Shown: positions 15,446 through 23,570 of the stretch, piece by piece
How the letters are laid out: each line of letters starts with the position of its first letter
Position numbering within the stretch: the stretch's first letter is position 1
Assembly (NCBI GenBank): GCA_019694875.1
Contig: JAIBBC010000002.1
Coordinates: forward strand, 806,001 to 870,000
Direction: 5' to 3'
Source of the DNA: Cyclobacteriaceae bacterium
GTDB taxonomy: Bacteria; Bacteroidota; Bacteroidia; Cytophagales; Cyclobacteriaceae
Length of the DNA: 64,000 nt
Program-made: the position numbers and the translations under genes
Notes under the pieces: generated by a model
What the model saw: the letters and a program-made list of their open reading frames with translations, nothing else
Databases searched by the model: none
Told to the model about the DNA's origin: nothing

Positions 15446-15997
15446 ATGGCAATATTAACACGAGGGCAATTTGCATCGATAGCACAAGCAAAGGCTGGGA
15501 CAAGAGGGCTACGCGGCTTCGTAAGCGAGAATAGAATATTTTTTAAAGCGACTTCAATTACAAGCATCTTTCTTTCGCATTCACACACTGATAAGGATGT
15601 AATTGAGCAAGCGAAAATATTTTTCGAAAATCTGGGCATTAGCGTCTATGTAGACTGGGCAGATAAGACAATGCCTGAGAGCACAAGTGGTGTAACTGCG
15701 CAAAAAATAAAAAGCCAGATTGTTACTGGTAATGACAAGTTCATTTTGTTAGCAACAGACAATGCAATTGCATCAAAATGGTGCAACTGGGAAGTTGGTA
15801 TTGCTGATTCGTTTAAGTTATCAAGTAAAAAAATGGCACTACTTCCACTAGCCGACAATAGAGGAACTTGGGGTGGTAATGAGTATTTACAGATCTATCC
15901 AAGAATTGAAAGGGGTACTGTGGATTCAAATGAATATTGGGTATGGTATCCTGATGGATCACTTGAATCTATTTCTACTTGGTTAAATAGAAAATAG
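15446..15997 (+). CDS. TIR-domain protein (operon gene 1)
   Basis: A 183-residue protein when started at the ATG at 15446; a GTG at 15404 would add 14 residues. The ATG is preferred because MAILTRGQF resembles starts of related TIR proteins. The TIR fold spans about 38-140: IFLSHSHTDKD (strand A and AA loop), ISVYVDWAD, KFILLATDNA, and the catalytic glutamate Glu116 in WCNWEVGIAD. TIR domains of this type cleave NAD or make cyclic ADP-ribose-type signals. It is the first of five tightly packed genes (15446-19093), with the next start directly after its stop. The base composition is visibly A+T-richer than the genes outside the operon. Confidence 0.85.
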   Translation: MAILTRGQFASIAQAKAGTRGLRGFVSENRIFFKATSITSIFLSHSHTDKDVIEQAKIFFENLGISVYVDWADKTMPESTSGVTAQKIKSQIVTGNDKFILLATDNAIASKWCNWEVGIADSFKLSSKKMALLPLADNRGTWGGNEYLQIYPRIERGTVDSNEYWVWYPDGSLESISTWLNRK

Positions 15998-17170
15998 ATG
16001 ACAACAAAGTATCAAGTAGTTAAAATTGGTTCTGATAACCCTTTCTACAAAGACATATCAAGTACTTTGTTTCATCATGTTGAACAACTTGGTTTATCAA
16101 AAGATTCAATTCTTGAAATTGATGAGAGTAATTTCAAAGCTGAATACAAAGGAAATGCCCCAACTTTTTGCCTCTACTTTGGAAGTGATTCAGCCTCTTT
16201 TAAGAACATTGATTTGCTAAATATTTTAATTAAGGATGCCAACTTAGTACTTCCGATTGTCCCTGACTTAACTAAATTTAGAGGTCAAGTCCCAAATGAA
16301 CTATGGAATATAAGTGGATTTGAATTGGCGACAAGTAGTGATATTGAAAAACTCGTTTCTTGCATTTTAGAAGGACTCAGTTTATTGCGACCTTCTCGAA
16401 GACTATTTATTAGTTATAAAAGAGATGAATCGTCAACCGTTGCAATACAGTTATTTGAACAATTAGAGAAAAACGGGTTTGATGTTTTTCTTGACACTCA
16501 TAGTATTCGGCCAGGGGAACCTTTTCAGGACGAGCTTTGGCACCGAATGGCTGACACCGATGTAGTCGTTTTACTAAATACACCCGGATTCTTAAATAGT
16601 AATTGGACGACACAAGAATTGGCTAAAGCCAACGCTATGTCAATTGGAATTTTGCAGTTGATTTGGCCCTCTCATAAACTTGAAAGAGATGCTGAATTAT
16701 GTATACCGCTTCAATTGAATAATTCTGATTTCGGTAATAAAATTTTTAAGAATTCAACGAGCTACCTGACGCCAAATGCTGTAGCAAATATCGTTAACCA
16801 AGTTGAATCACTGCGTGCAAGAAGTTTAGCTTCAAGACAGGACAATATCATCACAGAATTTATTTCCTCGTCTAATCGAGTTGGTAAAAAGGTAGACTTG
16901 CAATCCGAAAAATTTATCACGATCAAACGAAGTGACGGTAAAGAGTTGGTGGTGATACCAACTGTTGGCGTTCCTCAAGCATTCGTCTACAACCAATCCG
17001 AGGAGCTGGTTGCTAGGATTAAATCTAAAAGTATTGTGGAAGTCTACTTGCTTTTTGACCATAGAAACATTAGGGAAAAATGGATCAAACACTTGGACTG
17101 GTTAGATAGTTATCTTCCTGTAAAAACAATTAAAATCGTAAAAGCAGAAGAATGGCTAATGACAGTTTGA
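15998..17170 (+). CDS. TIR-domain protein with extra N- and C-terminal domains (operon gene 2)
   Basis: A 390-residue protein whose ATG touches the stop codon of gene 1. The central TIR domain (about 134-260) has RRLFISYKRDE, FDVFLDTHSIRPGE, DVVVLLNTPGF and the catalytic Glu207 in TTQELAKAN. The N-terminal ~125 residues (for example FCLYFGSDSASF and LVLPIVPDLTKF) look like a separate alpha/beta domain. The C-terminal ~100 residues (about 290-390, FITIKRSDGKELVVIPTVGV) are not recognised. This is the largest protein of the operon and could be the effector or the sensor. Its end overlaps gene 3 by 19 bp. Confidence 0.8.
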   Translation: MTTKYQVVKIGSDNPFYKDISSTLFHHVEQLGLSKDSILEIDESNFKAEYKGNAPTFCLYFGSDSASFKNIDLLNILIKDANLVLPIVPDLTKFRGQVPNELWNISGFELATSSDIEKLVSCILEGLSLLRPSRRLFISYKRDESSTVAIQLFEQLEKNGFDVFLDTHSIRPGEPFQDELWHRMADTDVVVLLNTPGFLNSNWTTQELAKANAMSIGILQLIWPSHKLERDAELCIPLQLNNSDFGNKIFKNSTSYLTPNAVANIVNQVESLRARSLASRQDNIITEFISSSNRVGKKVDLQSEKFITIKRSDGKELVVIPTVGVPQAFVYNQSEELVARIKSKSIVEVYLLFDHRNIREKWIKHLDWLDSYLPVKTIKIVKAEEWLMTV

Positions 17171-17742
17171 CCAAGGTGTTTCTATCTGCAAGCATTCCTT
17201 ACCCTGATAGGGATAGGAAATTCTATGATACGGCTGATATCATTTCGATAAGAGATGCAGTTCGAGCGTTAGCAACTGTTGTCATTCCAAAAGCGCATCT
17301 AGTTTGGGGAGGGCATCCTTCGATTACCCCATTAATCCGTTTTATTGTGGAAAGAATGAATGTTAATTTAAGAAATCATGTTACGCTCTATCAATCGTTA
17401 TTTTTTGAAGAGTATTTTCCTTCCGATAATTTTTTATTTGAAAACATAGTTCTGACGGAAAGGAGAGGCAATCGAGAGGAGAGTTTGAAATTAATGAGAA
17501 ACAAGCTAATCGGTGAGAATGATTTTAAAGTTGGAATTTTTATTGGTGGAATGGAAGGAATAAATGATGAGTATCTAATTTTCAAAGAAAAGCATCCGAG
17601 TGCGTTGATCTTGCCAATTGCTAGTACAGGTGCAGCAGCCAGTTTTCTTTATGAGAGTCAACCGGAAATCTTTGATATCCGATTAAAGAGCGACTACGCC
17701 TATATGTCATTATTTAGGGATCTATTAGATGATTTAATTTAA
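17152..17742 (+). CDS. Stand-alone SLOG-superfamily protein (operon gene 3)
   Basis: A 196-residue protein with a Rossmann-like SLOG (LOG/DprA/SMF-like) pattern: VFLSASIPYPDRD at the start, GGHPSITP (53-60), and IGGMEGINDE (131-140), the equivalent of the LOG PGGxGTxxE motif, then LPIASTGAAA (154-163). SLOG domains bind nucleotides and nucleotide-derived second messengers; in Thoeris ThsA the SLOG domain senses the TIR-made signal. Here it is not fused to an effector. It overlaps gene 2 and lies 12 bp before gene 4, so co-translation with four TIR proteins is very likely. A role as signal receptor or processor is inference. Confidence 0.7.
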   Translation: MANDSLTKVFLSASIPYPDRDRKFYDTADIISIRDAVRALATVVIPKAHLVWGGHPSITPLIRFIVERMNVNLRNHVTLYQSLFFEEYFPSDNFLFENIVLTERRGNREESLKLMRNKLIGENDFKVGIFIGGMEGINDEYLIFKEKHPSALILPIASTGAAASFLYESQPEIFDIRLKSDYAYMSLFRDLLDDLI

Positions 17743-17754
17743 AATTTTGCAGCA

Positions 17755-18471
17755 ATGGGAAAGAAGATTTTTGTTTCATATAAGTACTTGGACTCTCTGG
17801 TTCAAGATTTGAATATCTATGAAGATGTGAGAGACTTTTGGGGTAATTTAGTTAAGAGAAAAGTAACAACAACTGCTCGTCACTATGTGGATAAAATCGA
17901 TGAGCTATTGGAAGTTGATGACCATATCTTTAAAGGAGAAGATGATGGCGAAGATATGAGGACGCTAGAGGACGCTACGATAGGCTCAAAACTTGGAGAT
18001 AAGATATTTGATAGCTCTGTAACTATTGTTTTGGTTTCGAAAGGAATGAAGGAGCCATACACAGCTGAAAAAGACCAATGGATTCCTTGGGAAATTTCAT
18101 ACTCACTAAAAGAACAATCCCGTGAAGAAGGAAGAAGCAAGACAAATTCGGTATTAGCCGTTGTTTTGCCAGATACACTTGGTAGATATGATTATTATAT
18201 TGTAGAGGACTCATGTCCGTATTGCAAATGTAGGATCTTGAAAACGGATTTTCTTTTTCAAATCTTGCGAGACAATATGTTTAATATAAAGCGGCCAGTT
18301 TTTACTAACTGCGAAAATCACGTTGGTAGTAGGCCCTATCAGGGTTATTCCTCTTTTATTTACTCTGTTAAATGGACTGACTTTATTGCAAAACCGAGTA
18401 GCTATATCAATATAGCAGTTGCCATTAGACAGAACATAGATGACTATGAAATAACAAAAACAGTAAAGTAG
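17755..18471 (+). CDS. DUF1863/MTH538-like TIR protein with zinc-binding insert (operon gene 4)
   Basis: A 238-residue protein of the MTH538 TIR-like (DUF1863) family. KKIFVSYKYLDS forms the first strand and loop, KIFDSSVTIVLVSKGMKE the middle, and Glu113 in PWEISYSLKE is the likely catalytic residue. A cysteine-rich insert (Cys154, Cys157, Cys159, Cys186 and His189; CPYCKC and NCENH) could bind zinc. The last segment resembles the C-terminal part seen in related stand-alone TIR proteins. It starts 12 bp after the SLOG gene and ends 1 bp before gene 5. Probable function: NAD-derived signal synthesis or NAD cleavage. Confidence 0.85.
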   Translation: MGKKIFVSYKYLDSLVQDLNIYEDVRDFWGNLVKRKVTTTARHYVDKIDELLEVDDHIFKGEDDGEDMRTLEDATIGSKLGDKIFDSSVTIVLVSKGMKEPYTAEKDQWIPWEISYSLKEQSREEGRSKTNSVLAVVLPDTLGRYDYYIVEDSCPYCKCRILKTDFLFQILRDNMFNIKRPVFTNCENHVGSRPYQGYSSFIYSVKWTDFIAKPSSYINIAVAIRQNIDDYEITKTVK

Positions 18472-18472
18472 A

Positions 18473-19093
18473 ATGCCGCGTTATTCATTTTTTAGTTTCT
18501 GTTATGAAGATGTCAAAAACTTCAGGGTAAATGTTGTTAGAAATAGTTGGTTGCTGAATCATAGTTCGGACACTTTCATTGACGGCTCTATTTGGGAGAA
18601 AGAGAAGAGTAAAGGGTCATCCGTAATAAAGAAATTAATTGATGTTGGCTTAAAGAAAACCTCTGTTACGACTGTTCTTATAGGGAACGAAACTGCCGAC
18701 AGGCGGTGGGTTAAATACGAAATAGTGAGAAGTTTTGAAAAGGGAAATGGATTGCTTGGTATACACCTTAATAGAATTAAGGGTAAGGAGCAATTTATTT
18801 CAGCCCGGGGAAAAAACCCATTTGAAAGACTTGCTTTTCAAGTATCGGAAGACGGTAAGAAAATTAAATTTTACGAACTCGTAAATCGGAAGTGGGTTGT
18901 GTTTGCTGACCTTCCAGAAATAGAAAACAAGAGGTCAAATACACTTTACTTCGAGGATGGATGGTTTTCAAATGAATTTGGTGAATCATTTCGCTTCTCC
19001 GACAAATTTGATACGTACTGCTGGATTAATGACAACGGGCACGAGAACTTTTCCAAATGGGTTGACAAAGCGGCAGAGCAAGCAGGTCGATAG
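18473..19093 (+). CDS. ThsB-like TIR protein (operon gene 5)
   Basis: A 206-residue protein. SFFSFCYEDVKNFRVNVVRN, WEKEKSKGSSVIKKLID, SVTTVLIGNETADRRWVKYE and GNGLLGIHLNRIKG follow the order of the Thoeris ThsB/DUF1863 TIR family. The catalytic glutamate is Glu83 in WVKYEI. It starts 1 bp after gene 4 and is the last gene of the operon. In Thoeris, ThsB senses infection and produces a cyclic ADP-ribose isomer or a histidine-ADPR conjugate. No ThsA (SIR2-SLOG or membrane-SLOG) is found next to it, which sets this cluster apart. No classical terminator follows; a direct repeat CGACATCTCGT occurs twice in the 180 bp downstream. Confidence 0.85.
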   Translation: MPRYSFFSFCYEDVKNFRVNVVRNSWLLNHSSDTFIDGSIWEKEKSKGSSVIKKLIDVGLKKTSVTTVLIGNETADRRWVKYEIVRSFEKGNGLLGIHLNRIKGKEQFISARGKNPFERLAFQVSEDGKKIKFYELVNRKWVVFADLPEIENKRSNTLYFEDGWFSNEFGESFRFSDKFDTYCWINDNGHENFSKWVDKAAEQAGR

Positions 19094-19274
19094 TTCACTA
19101 CTAACACCAAGAGCCTGACGCACTATCAACAGTTAACGACATCTCGTGACCCCGCGCACGACATCTCGTAATTCCTCCCACAACAGCCTCTAAAATCCTT
19201 TCAATTCTAAGCTAAACGCCCCGGCACATTGTCTGCGTAAGTGGAAGTCAAATTCACTTAAACAGTTTAAAGCA

Positions 19275-20021
19275 ATGTCAACAAACACAGAAACCGGTCA
19301 CGCCAAAAATGTGGCCACCTTCGAAGACCTCATCAGCTTTTGCACTGCCTATGGGGCAACCTACAACCCGAGCAAAGCAGCATTAAAACTCGCAGCACTC
19401 AATACGCAGCTTGCTGCAGCCAACGCAGCGTTGCAAAGTGTTAAAGTTGCAAAAACCGCGTACGATAACGCAACCAACGCGCGGGAGATCGCCTTCAAAC
19501 AGATCAAGCCGCTGGCAACTAAAATTGTCAACGCACTCGCAGCAACAGACGCTGCACCGCAAACCGTGGCCGATGCTCGGTCATCCAACAACAAAATCCA
19601 GGGCAAGCGGGTAAAGGCAATCGAGAAACCCAGTGCAGAAGCATTGGCGGCAGGCGCAGAACCTGTAAGAACCGCATCCGTTTCCCAGCAAAGCTTCGAT
19701 AAGCTGATCGATAACTTCGCCCAGCTCGTGGCAACACTCTCGGCCGAGCCCAAATATCTCCCCAACGAAAATGAATTGAAAGTAACAGCGCTCAACACCC
19801 TGCTCACCGAGCTGCGGGCAAAAAATACAGCTGTCATTAATGCCAATACTGCGTTGAGTAACGCGCGTATAGCCAGAGACAAAGCCTTGTATGATTCTCC
19901 TGCGGGCCTGTTCGATAATGCGCAGGCTGTTAAAGTTTACGTGAAGTCGGTATACGGTACCAAGAGCCCCCAGCTTAAGCAAGTGAGTGCGCTAAGGTTC
20001 TCAAAAAGATCAATCAGGTAG
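19275..20021 (+). CDS. Alanine-rich helical protein, unknown function
   Basis: A 248-residue protein, almost entirely helical and rich in Ala, Lys and Asn. It has two similar halves, LAALNTQLAAANAALQSVKV and KVTALNTLLTELRAKNTAVI, each able to form a long helix or coiled coil. No signal peptide, membrane helix or cysteine. The C-terminal YGTKSPQLKQVSALRF is reminiscent of a widespread Bacteroidota hypothetical family. The start ATG is 182 bp after the TIR operon and a terminator lies right after it, so it is a separate unit. Its G+C content is visibly higher than that of the TIR genes. Confidence 0.65.
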   Translation: MSTNTETGHAKNVATFEDLISFCTAYGATYNPSKAALKLAALNTQLAAANAALQSVKVAKTAYDNATNAREIAFKQIKPLATKIVNALAATDAAPQTVADARSSNNKIQGKRVKAIEKPSAEALAAGAEPVRTASVSQQSFDKLIDNFAQLVATLSAEPKYLPNENELKVTALNTLLTELRAKNTAVINANTALSNARIARDKALYDSPAGLFDNAQAVKVYVKSVYGTKSPQLKQVSALRFSKRSIR

Positions 20022-20046
20022 GAAAGATTCGGGTCCGCCAAAAAAT

Positions 20047-20083
20047 GGGGCAGGTCGCTTGAGGGAGCAGCCGCCCCGTTTTT
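20047..20083 (+). terminator. Rho-independent terminator
   Basis: GGGGCAGG pairs with CCGCCCC (one bulged A) and is followed by GTTTTT. It lies 26 bp after the helical protein gene. Confidence 0.7.
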
Positions 20084-20137
20084 GTTATAGTCCATGGCGA
20101 ATCGTAAATCTTCTTGCACAACCGGGAAATAGAGCAT

Positions 20138-20418
20138 GGTGAACGAGTGTTGGAGCAAGGTGAACGAGTGTTGGAGCGATGTGAACGAGTGTTGGAGCTT
20201 TGTGAACGAGTATGGGAGCGATGTGAACGAGTGTTGGCACGGTGTGAACGAGTGTTGGAGCGATGTGAACGAGTATTGGAGCGATGTGAACGAGTGTTGG
20301 AGCGATGTGAGCGGGTGTTGGAGCGATGTGAACGGGTGTTGGAGAAATGTGCACGGGTGTTGGAGTGATGTGAACGGGTGTTGGAGTGATGTGAACGGGT
20401 GTTGGAGTGATGTGAACG
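20138..20418. repeat. 21-bp minisatellite, about 13 units
   Basis: Consecutive units close to TGTGAACGAGTGTTGGAGCGA repeat every 21 bp, with the last ones shifted to GGGTGTTGGAGTGA. Because 21 is a multiple of three, all forward frames and a reverse frame stay open. One forward frame (ATG 20136 to 20468) reads as VNECWSD repeats. Differences between units change residues in that frame as often as not, and there is no convincing ribosome site, so coding is not supported. Confidence 0.85.
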
Positions 20419-20498
20419 AAAATCTGCCTTTGGAAATCTGGATAAAGCATTACCATGGTTTTAGCTAAATTTGGTGTAGTTCGTTCTCCCTGTGTTCC

Positions 20499-21218
20499 AT
20501 GAAGCGTTTCCTGATTTTCATCCTCGCCATAATCGTCAGTTGTTCCAAACCTCAGCCTGCCGGGGAAGATACGACAGCTGACATCATCCTGGGAGACGAT
20601 CATGATCCCGCAAGAAGCGAGCTGCGCGACACCGTCTTCAACGGTAACACCATTAAATTCTCTGAGATCTCCGAAATTGCTTACGATTCGTTGCTAAAAT
20701 CTGCTATTAAAATTACCGTGCCACTTCAGCCGGCCAATACATACTACAGCATAGCAGAGATTAGTTACCTGATCAGACTAAAAAATCAAAAGATGTATGA
20801 GTTAATTAGCCGGCATGGCGTGGAGAATTTCGAGCAGTACGCTATTAAAGAACTATGGAAGCAGAAAAATATATTGTGGATCAATCTTAAAAGCCCGAGC
20901 TACTATGATGACCCCCTTCTTAACCTGACCGATGGTAGATTTTCTCTTCCCGGTCGTTACTACGAGGTCAGTCCTCTCCGGGATAAAATACTTTGGTACT
21001 CAGATTTTTTGGAGAAACCTTCCTATCCGCAAAAGCTCGAGATAAAAGAAGTGGATAAAGGGGCGATGAAAGTATTATATTCAAAAGAATTTGACCGGGT
21101 CTCGATAAAAAACTGCAAATGGCTCTCCAGTTCGGAGTTAGTTTTGGCGGCTAATTGCGTTGATCAAAACAGTATCACGCTTACAAACATGAAATGGTTT
21201 CGTGTTACAATTAAGTAA
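20499..21218 (+). CDS. Hypothetical lipoprotein
   Basis: A 239-residue lipoprotein; the signal peptide ends with IIVSC (Cys15). The mature part has no recognised domain; it contains a helical segment (YSIAEISYLIRLKNQKMYEL) and a C-terminal beta-rich half. The ATG at 20499 lies just after the minisatellite. The gene is followed after 37 bp by a small zinc-site-containing gene. Confidence 0.6.
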   Translation: MKRFLIFILAIIVSCSKPQPAGEDTTADIILGDDHDPARSELRDTVFNGNTIKFSEISEIAYDSLLKSAIKITVPLQPANTYYSIAEISYLIRLKNQKMYELISRHGVENFEQYAIKELWKQKNILWINLKSPSYYDDPLLNLTDGRFSLPGRYYEVSPLRDKILWYSDFLEKPSYPQKLEIKEVDKGAMKVLYSKEFDRVSIKNCKWLSSSELVLAANCVDQNSITLTNMKWFRVTIK

Positions 21219-21255
21219 TTTGGCCGACGGATAATGTCATTCCGACACACGCGAA

Positions 21256-21681
21256 ATGATTAGAATAGAATTTGAAGAGCCCCGCCTTTCCCGGTGCAAT
21301 TGCTGCGGTCAGGAGGTAGTAGGTCTGACACGGTTTGTATTTCAGAACGAAAACGCGTTCGCGGTGTATTGGATTAACTTCACACGAGGCCATTCTCCAA
21401 AAATTGCCCACGGCATGGTTGCCATAGGCGAGTGGGGTCAGGACATCGTGAAAAACAGATTTGCATTTCCGTTTCAAATTCGTACAAGCGAAAATAGCTA
21501 TCAGGTTCGAATGGTTGACGCTGAAGAATCACCTTGGCACAACGGTGATATTTTTGGAAAAATTTTGAATCGTGACGAGTCGCTAAAACATGATTGGATA
21601 AAAGATGTGTTTCACATTACAGATCATATCGTAGCAGAAGATAAGATGGTTATCAACTTTTTTACCGAAGCAGATAGATAA
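21256..21681 (+). CDS. Hypothetical protein with CxCC cluster
   Basis: A 141-residue soluble protein. An N-terminal CNCCG cluster (14-18) could take part in metal binding, but there is no second cysteine pair. The rest is mixed alpha/beta and not recognised. It lies 37 bp after the lipoprotein gene and 48 bp before the peptidase gene, all in the same direction. Confidence 0.55.
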   Translation: MIRIEFEEPRLSRCNCCGQEVVGLTRFVFQNENAFAVYWINFTRGHSPKIAHGMVAIGEWGQDIVKNRFAFPFQIRTSENSYQVRMVDAEESPWHNGDIFGKILNRDESLKHDWIKDVFHITDHIVAEDKMVINFFTEADR

Positions 21682-21729
21682 CCAAGAGCCACGCTACTCC
21701 AACGAAAAGAAATGTTAAATGTTAAAAGT

Positions 21730-22896
21730 ATGAAGTATTTAGTGCTTCTGTTACTCGTAATCCCTACCGCAGCATCCGCTCAAAAGCCCCGCGCCCGCGA
21801 CCTCGGCATTCCCTTCGAAGGCACACCCGGAAAAAACAACGCCATCACCGATGTAAGCGGAGTGGAAGTCGGCTACAGCACCATTATCTCCGGTCAGGGT
21901 AAAAACGTGCTCGGCAAAGGTCCGGTGCGCACCGGTGTAACCGCCATCCTGCCGCGCGGCCGAACCAACAATCCCGTGTATGCAAACTGGTACAGCCTCA
22001 ACGGCAATGGCGAGATGACAGGCACCACGTGGATCACCGAGTCGGGCTTCCTCGAAACACCCGTCATGATCACCAACACCAACAGCGTGGGCGTAGTGCG
22101 CGATGCCGTACTCAAATGGTTTGTCGACAAAGGCTGGTATAAAGAAGACTTCTGGTACACCTATCCCGTAGTAGCCGAAACCTACGATGGCTTCCTCAAC
22201 GACATCTACGGATTCCATGTAAAAGAAGAACATACTTACGAAGCGCTCAACAGTGCAACCAGCGGCCCCATTAAAGAAGGCAATGTGGGCGGAGGCACCG
22301 GCATGATGTGTCTTGGTTTTAAGGGCGGCACCGGCACAGCATCGCGCGTGTTTAAAATCAAAGACGCAACCTATACACTCGGAGTACTTGTGCAGTCGAA
22401 CTTTGGCGCAAAGCGTAACCTTACCATCGCAGGCGTACCTGTAGGGCAGGAGTTGAAAGACACACTCAACACCGTATTCAAAGGCGCACCCGCATATCGC
22501 AAAGAAGGCGATGGGTCGATCATTGTGGTAGTGGCCACCGATGCGCCTTTGTTGCCCCATCAGCTTAAACGAATCGCAGCACGCGTGGCGATAGGCGTGG
22601 GCAAAGTAGGAGGCAGGGGAGAGAACGGCTCGGGCGACATCTTCCTCGCGTTTTCCACCGCCAACCCTGCAGCATTTAACCGCATGGAAACCAAACAAGT
22701 CGAGCAGCTGCCCAACGATCAGATCAACCCGTTGTTTGAAGCAACCGTGCAGGCCGTGGAAGAAGCCATCATCAACGCCATGGTCGCAGCCGAAACCATG
22801 GAAGGCATCAACGGCAACAAAGCCAACGCCTTGCCCCATAAAAAAGTGATCAGTATTTTGAAGAAGTATAACAGAACCGTCATTGCGAGGGAGTAA
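21730..22896 (+). CDS. P1 family (DmpA/S58-type) peptidase, exported
   Basis: A ~388-residue Ntn-type aminopeptidase of the P1/DmpA family. The start at 21730 gives a clean signal peptide (MKYLVLLLLVIPTAASA); an ATG at 21712 would add six residues. Family segments are clear: NAITDVSGVEVGYSTI, VRTGVTAILPRGR, TNTNSVGVVRDA, GGGTGMMCLGFKGGTG. The autocleavage/nucleophile serine is the one in GDGSIIVVVATDAPLL (codon 22516-22518). DmpA enzymes remove N-terminal residues, some D-specific or beta-amino-specific. A periplasmic location is expected. It is the last gene before a dispersed-repeat cluster. Confidence 0.9.
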   Translation: MKYLVLLLLVIPTAASAQKPRARDLGIPFEGTPGKNNAITDVSGVEVGYSTIISGQGKNVLGKGPVRTGVTAILPRGRTNNPVYANWYSLNGNGEMTGTTWITESGFLETPVMITNTNSVGVVRDAVLKWFVDKGWYKEDFWYTYPVVAETYDGFLNDIYGFHVKEEHTYEALNSATSGPIKEGNVGGGTGMMCLGFKGGTGTASRVFKIKDATYTLGVLVQSNFGAKRNLTIAGVPVGQELKDTLNTVFKGAPAYRKEGDGSIIVVVATDAPLLPHQLKRIAARVAIGVGKVGGRGENGSGDIFLAFSTANPAAFNRMETKQVEQLPNDQINPLFEATVQAVEEAIINAMVAAETMEGINGNKANALPHKKVISILKKYNRTVIARE

Positions 22897-23095
22897 CTCG
22901 AAATATTTGATGACCCGATTCCACACGACCGAAGCAATCTCATCATCGCGACCTACCGTCATTGCGCCTGCCCGCCTCTGGCGGGAGCGCAGCGAAGCAA
23001 TCTCATTGATGGAAGCTACCCCGTCATTGCGAGCGCAGCGAAGCAATCTCATATCGATGACCGATAGAATTAACATGACCGAAGCAATCTCTTAG
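22870..23095. repeat. Cluster of GTCATTGCGAG...GAAGCAATCTC repeats
   Basis: Several partial copies of a palindrome-like repeat: GTCATTGCGAG followed by CGCAGCGAAGCAATCTC. The most complete is at about 23022-23051; others lie near 22879, 22930, 22959-23012 and 23078. The first overlaps the end of the peptidase gene. Similar REP/MITE-like sequences are known in many bacteria. No transposase is nearby. Confidence 0.75.
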
Positions 23096-23122
23096 TATAA
23101 ACAAATTCATTCCATCATTCAC

Positions 23123-23515
23123 ATGACACCAAATACTCCTGCAAAATTTCGCATCGAAAACATCGCACCCATCCTATATGTGAGCGACATGGAAAAAAGC
23201 CTTGCGTTTTACGTAGATATATTGGGCTTCAAAAAAGCCGATTGGGGCGATGACAACTTTACCAGCATTAACCGCGACAACACCGGTTTATATTTATGCA
23301 AAGGCGCACAAGGCGTGCCGGGTACGTGGGTCTGGCTCGGCTTCGATGGAGACATCACGGAACTTAACGAAACGTTGAAGTCGAGGGGAGTTATAATCAA
23401 ACTGCCACCCACAAACTTTTCGTGGGCATACGAAATGCAGATTCAGGACCCCGACGGACATGTACTGCGCCTCGGCACAGACCCCGACAACCAAAAACCT
23501 TTTGCTGATCGCTGA
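23123..23515 (+). CDS. VOC family (glyoxalase/bleomycin-resistance-like) protein
   Basis: A 130-residue single-unit VOC protein: IAPILYVSDMEKSLAFYVDI at the start and MQIQDPDGHVLRLG near the end give the two beta-alpha-beta-beta-beta modules. Members bind a metal or small ligand and include lyases, dioxygenases and drug-binding proteins. Substrate unknown. It stands alone. Confidence 0.85.
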   Translation: MTPNTPAKFRIENIAPILYVSDMEKSLAFYVDILGFKKADWGDDNFTSINRDNTGLYLCKGAQGVPGTWVWLGFDGDITELNETLKSRGVIIKLPPTNFSWAYEMQIQDPDGHVLRLGTDPDNQKPFADR

Positions 23516-23570
23516 CTTTTTAGAAGGAGAGATTCAATTTGTTATTACGGCAGATACCTTTGTTTGAAAT

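Noticed and set aside
19094-19274. A direct repeat CGACATCTCGT after the TIR operon as an attachment site
   Set aside because: Both copies are within 34 bp, there is no integrase, and no matching copy at the operon's other end.
20085-20603. A reverse frame and a forward VNECWSD frame over the minisatellite as genes
   Set aside because: A repeat unit of 21 bp keeps every frame open if one unit has no stops. Unit differences show no codon-position bias and no ribosome site is seen.
21751-23076. A 441-codon reverse frame opposite the P1 peptidase
   Set aside because: It is a shadow of a clear family gene and has no recognisable domain or start signal.
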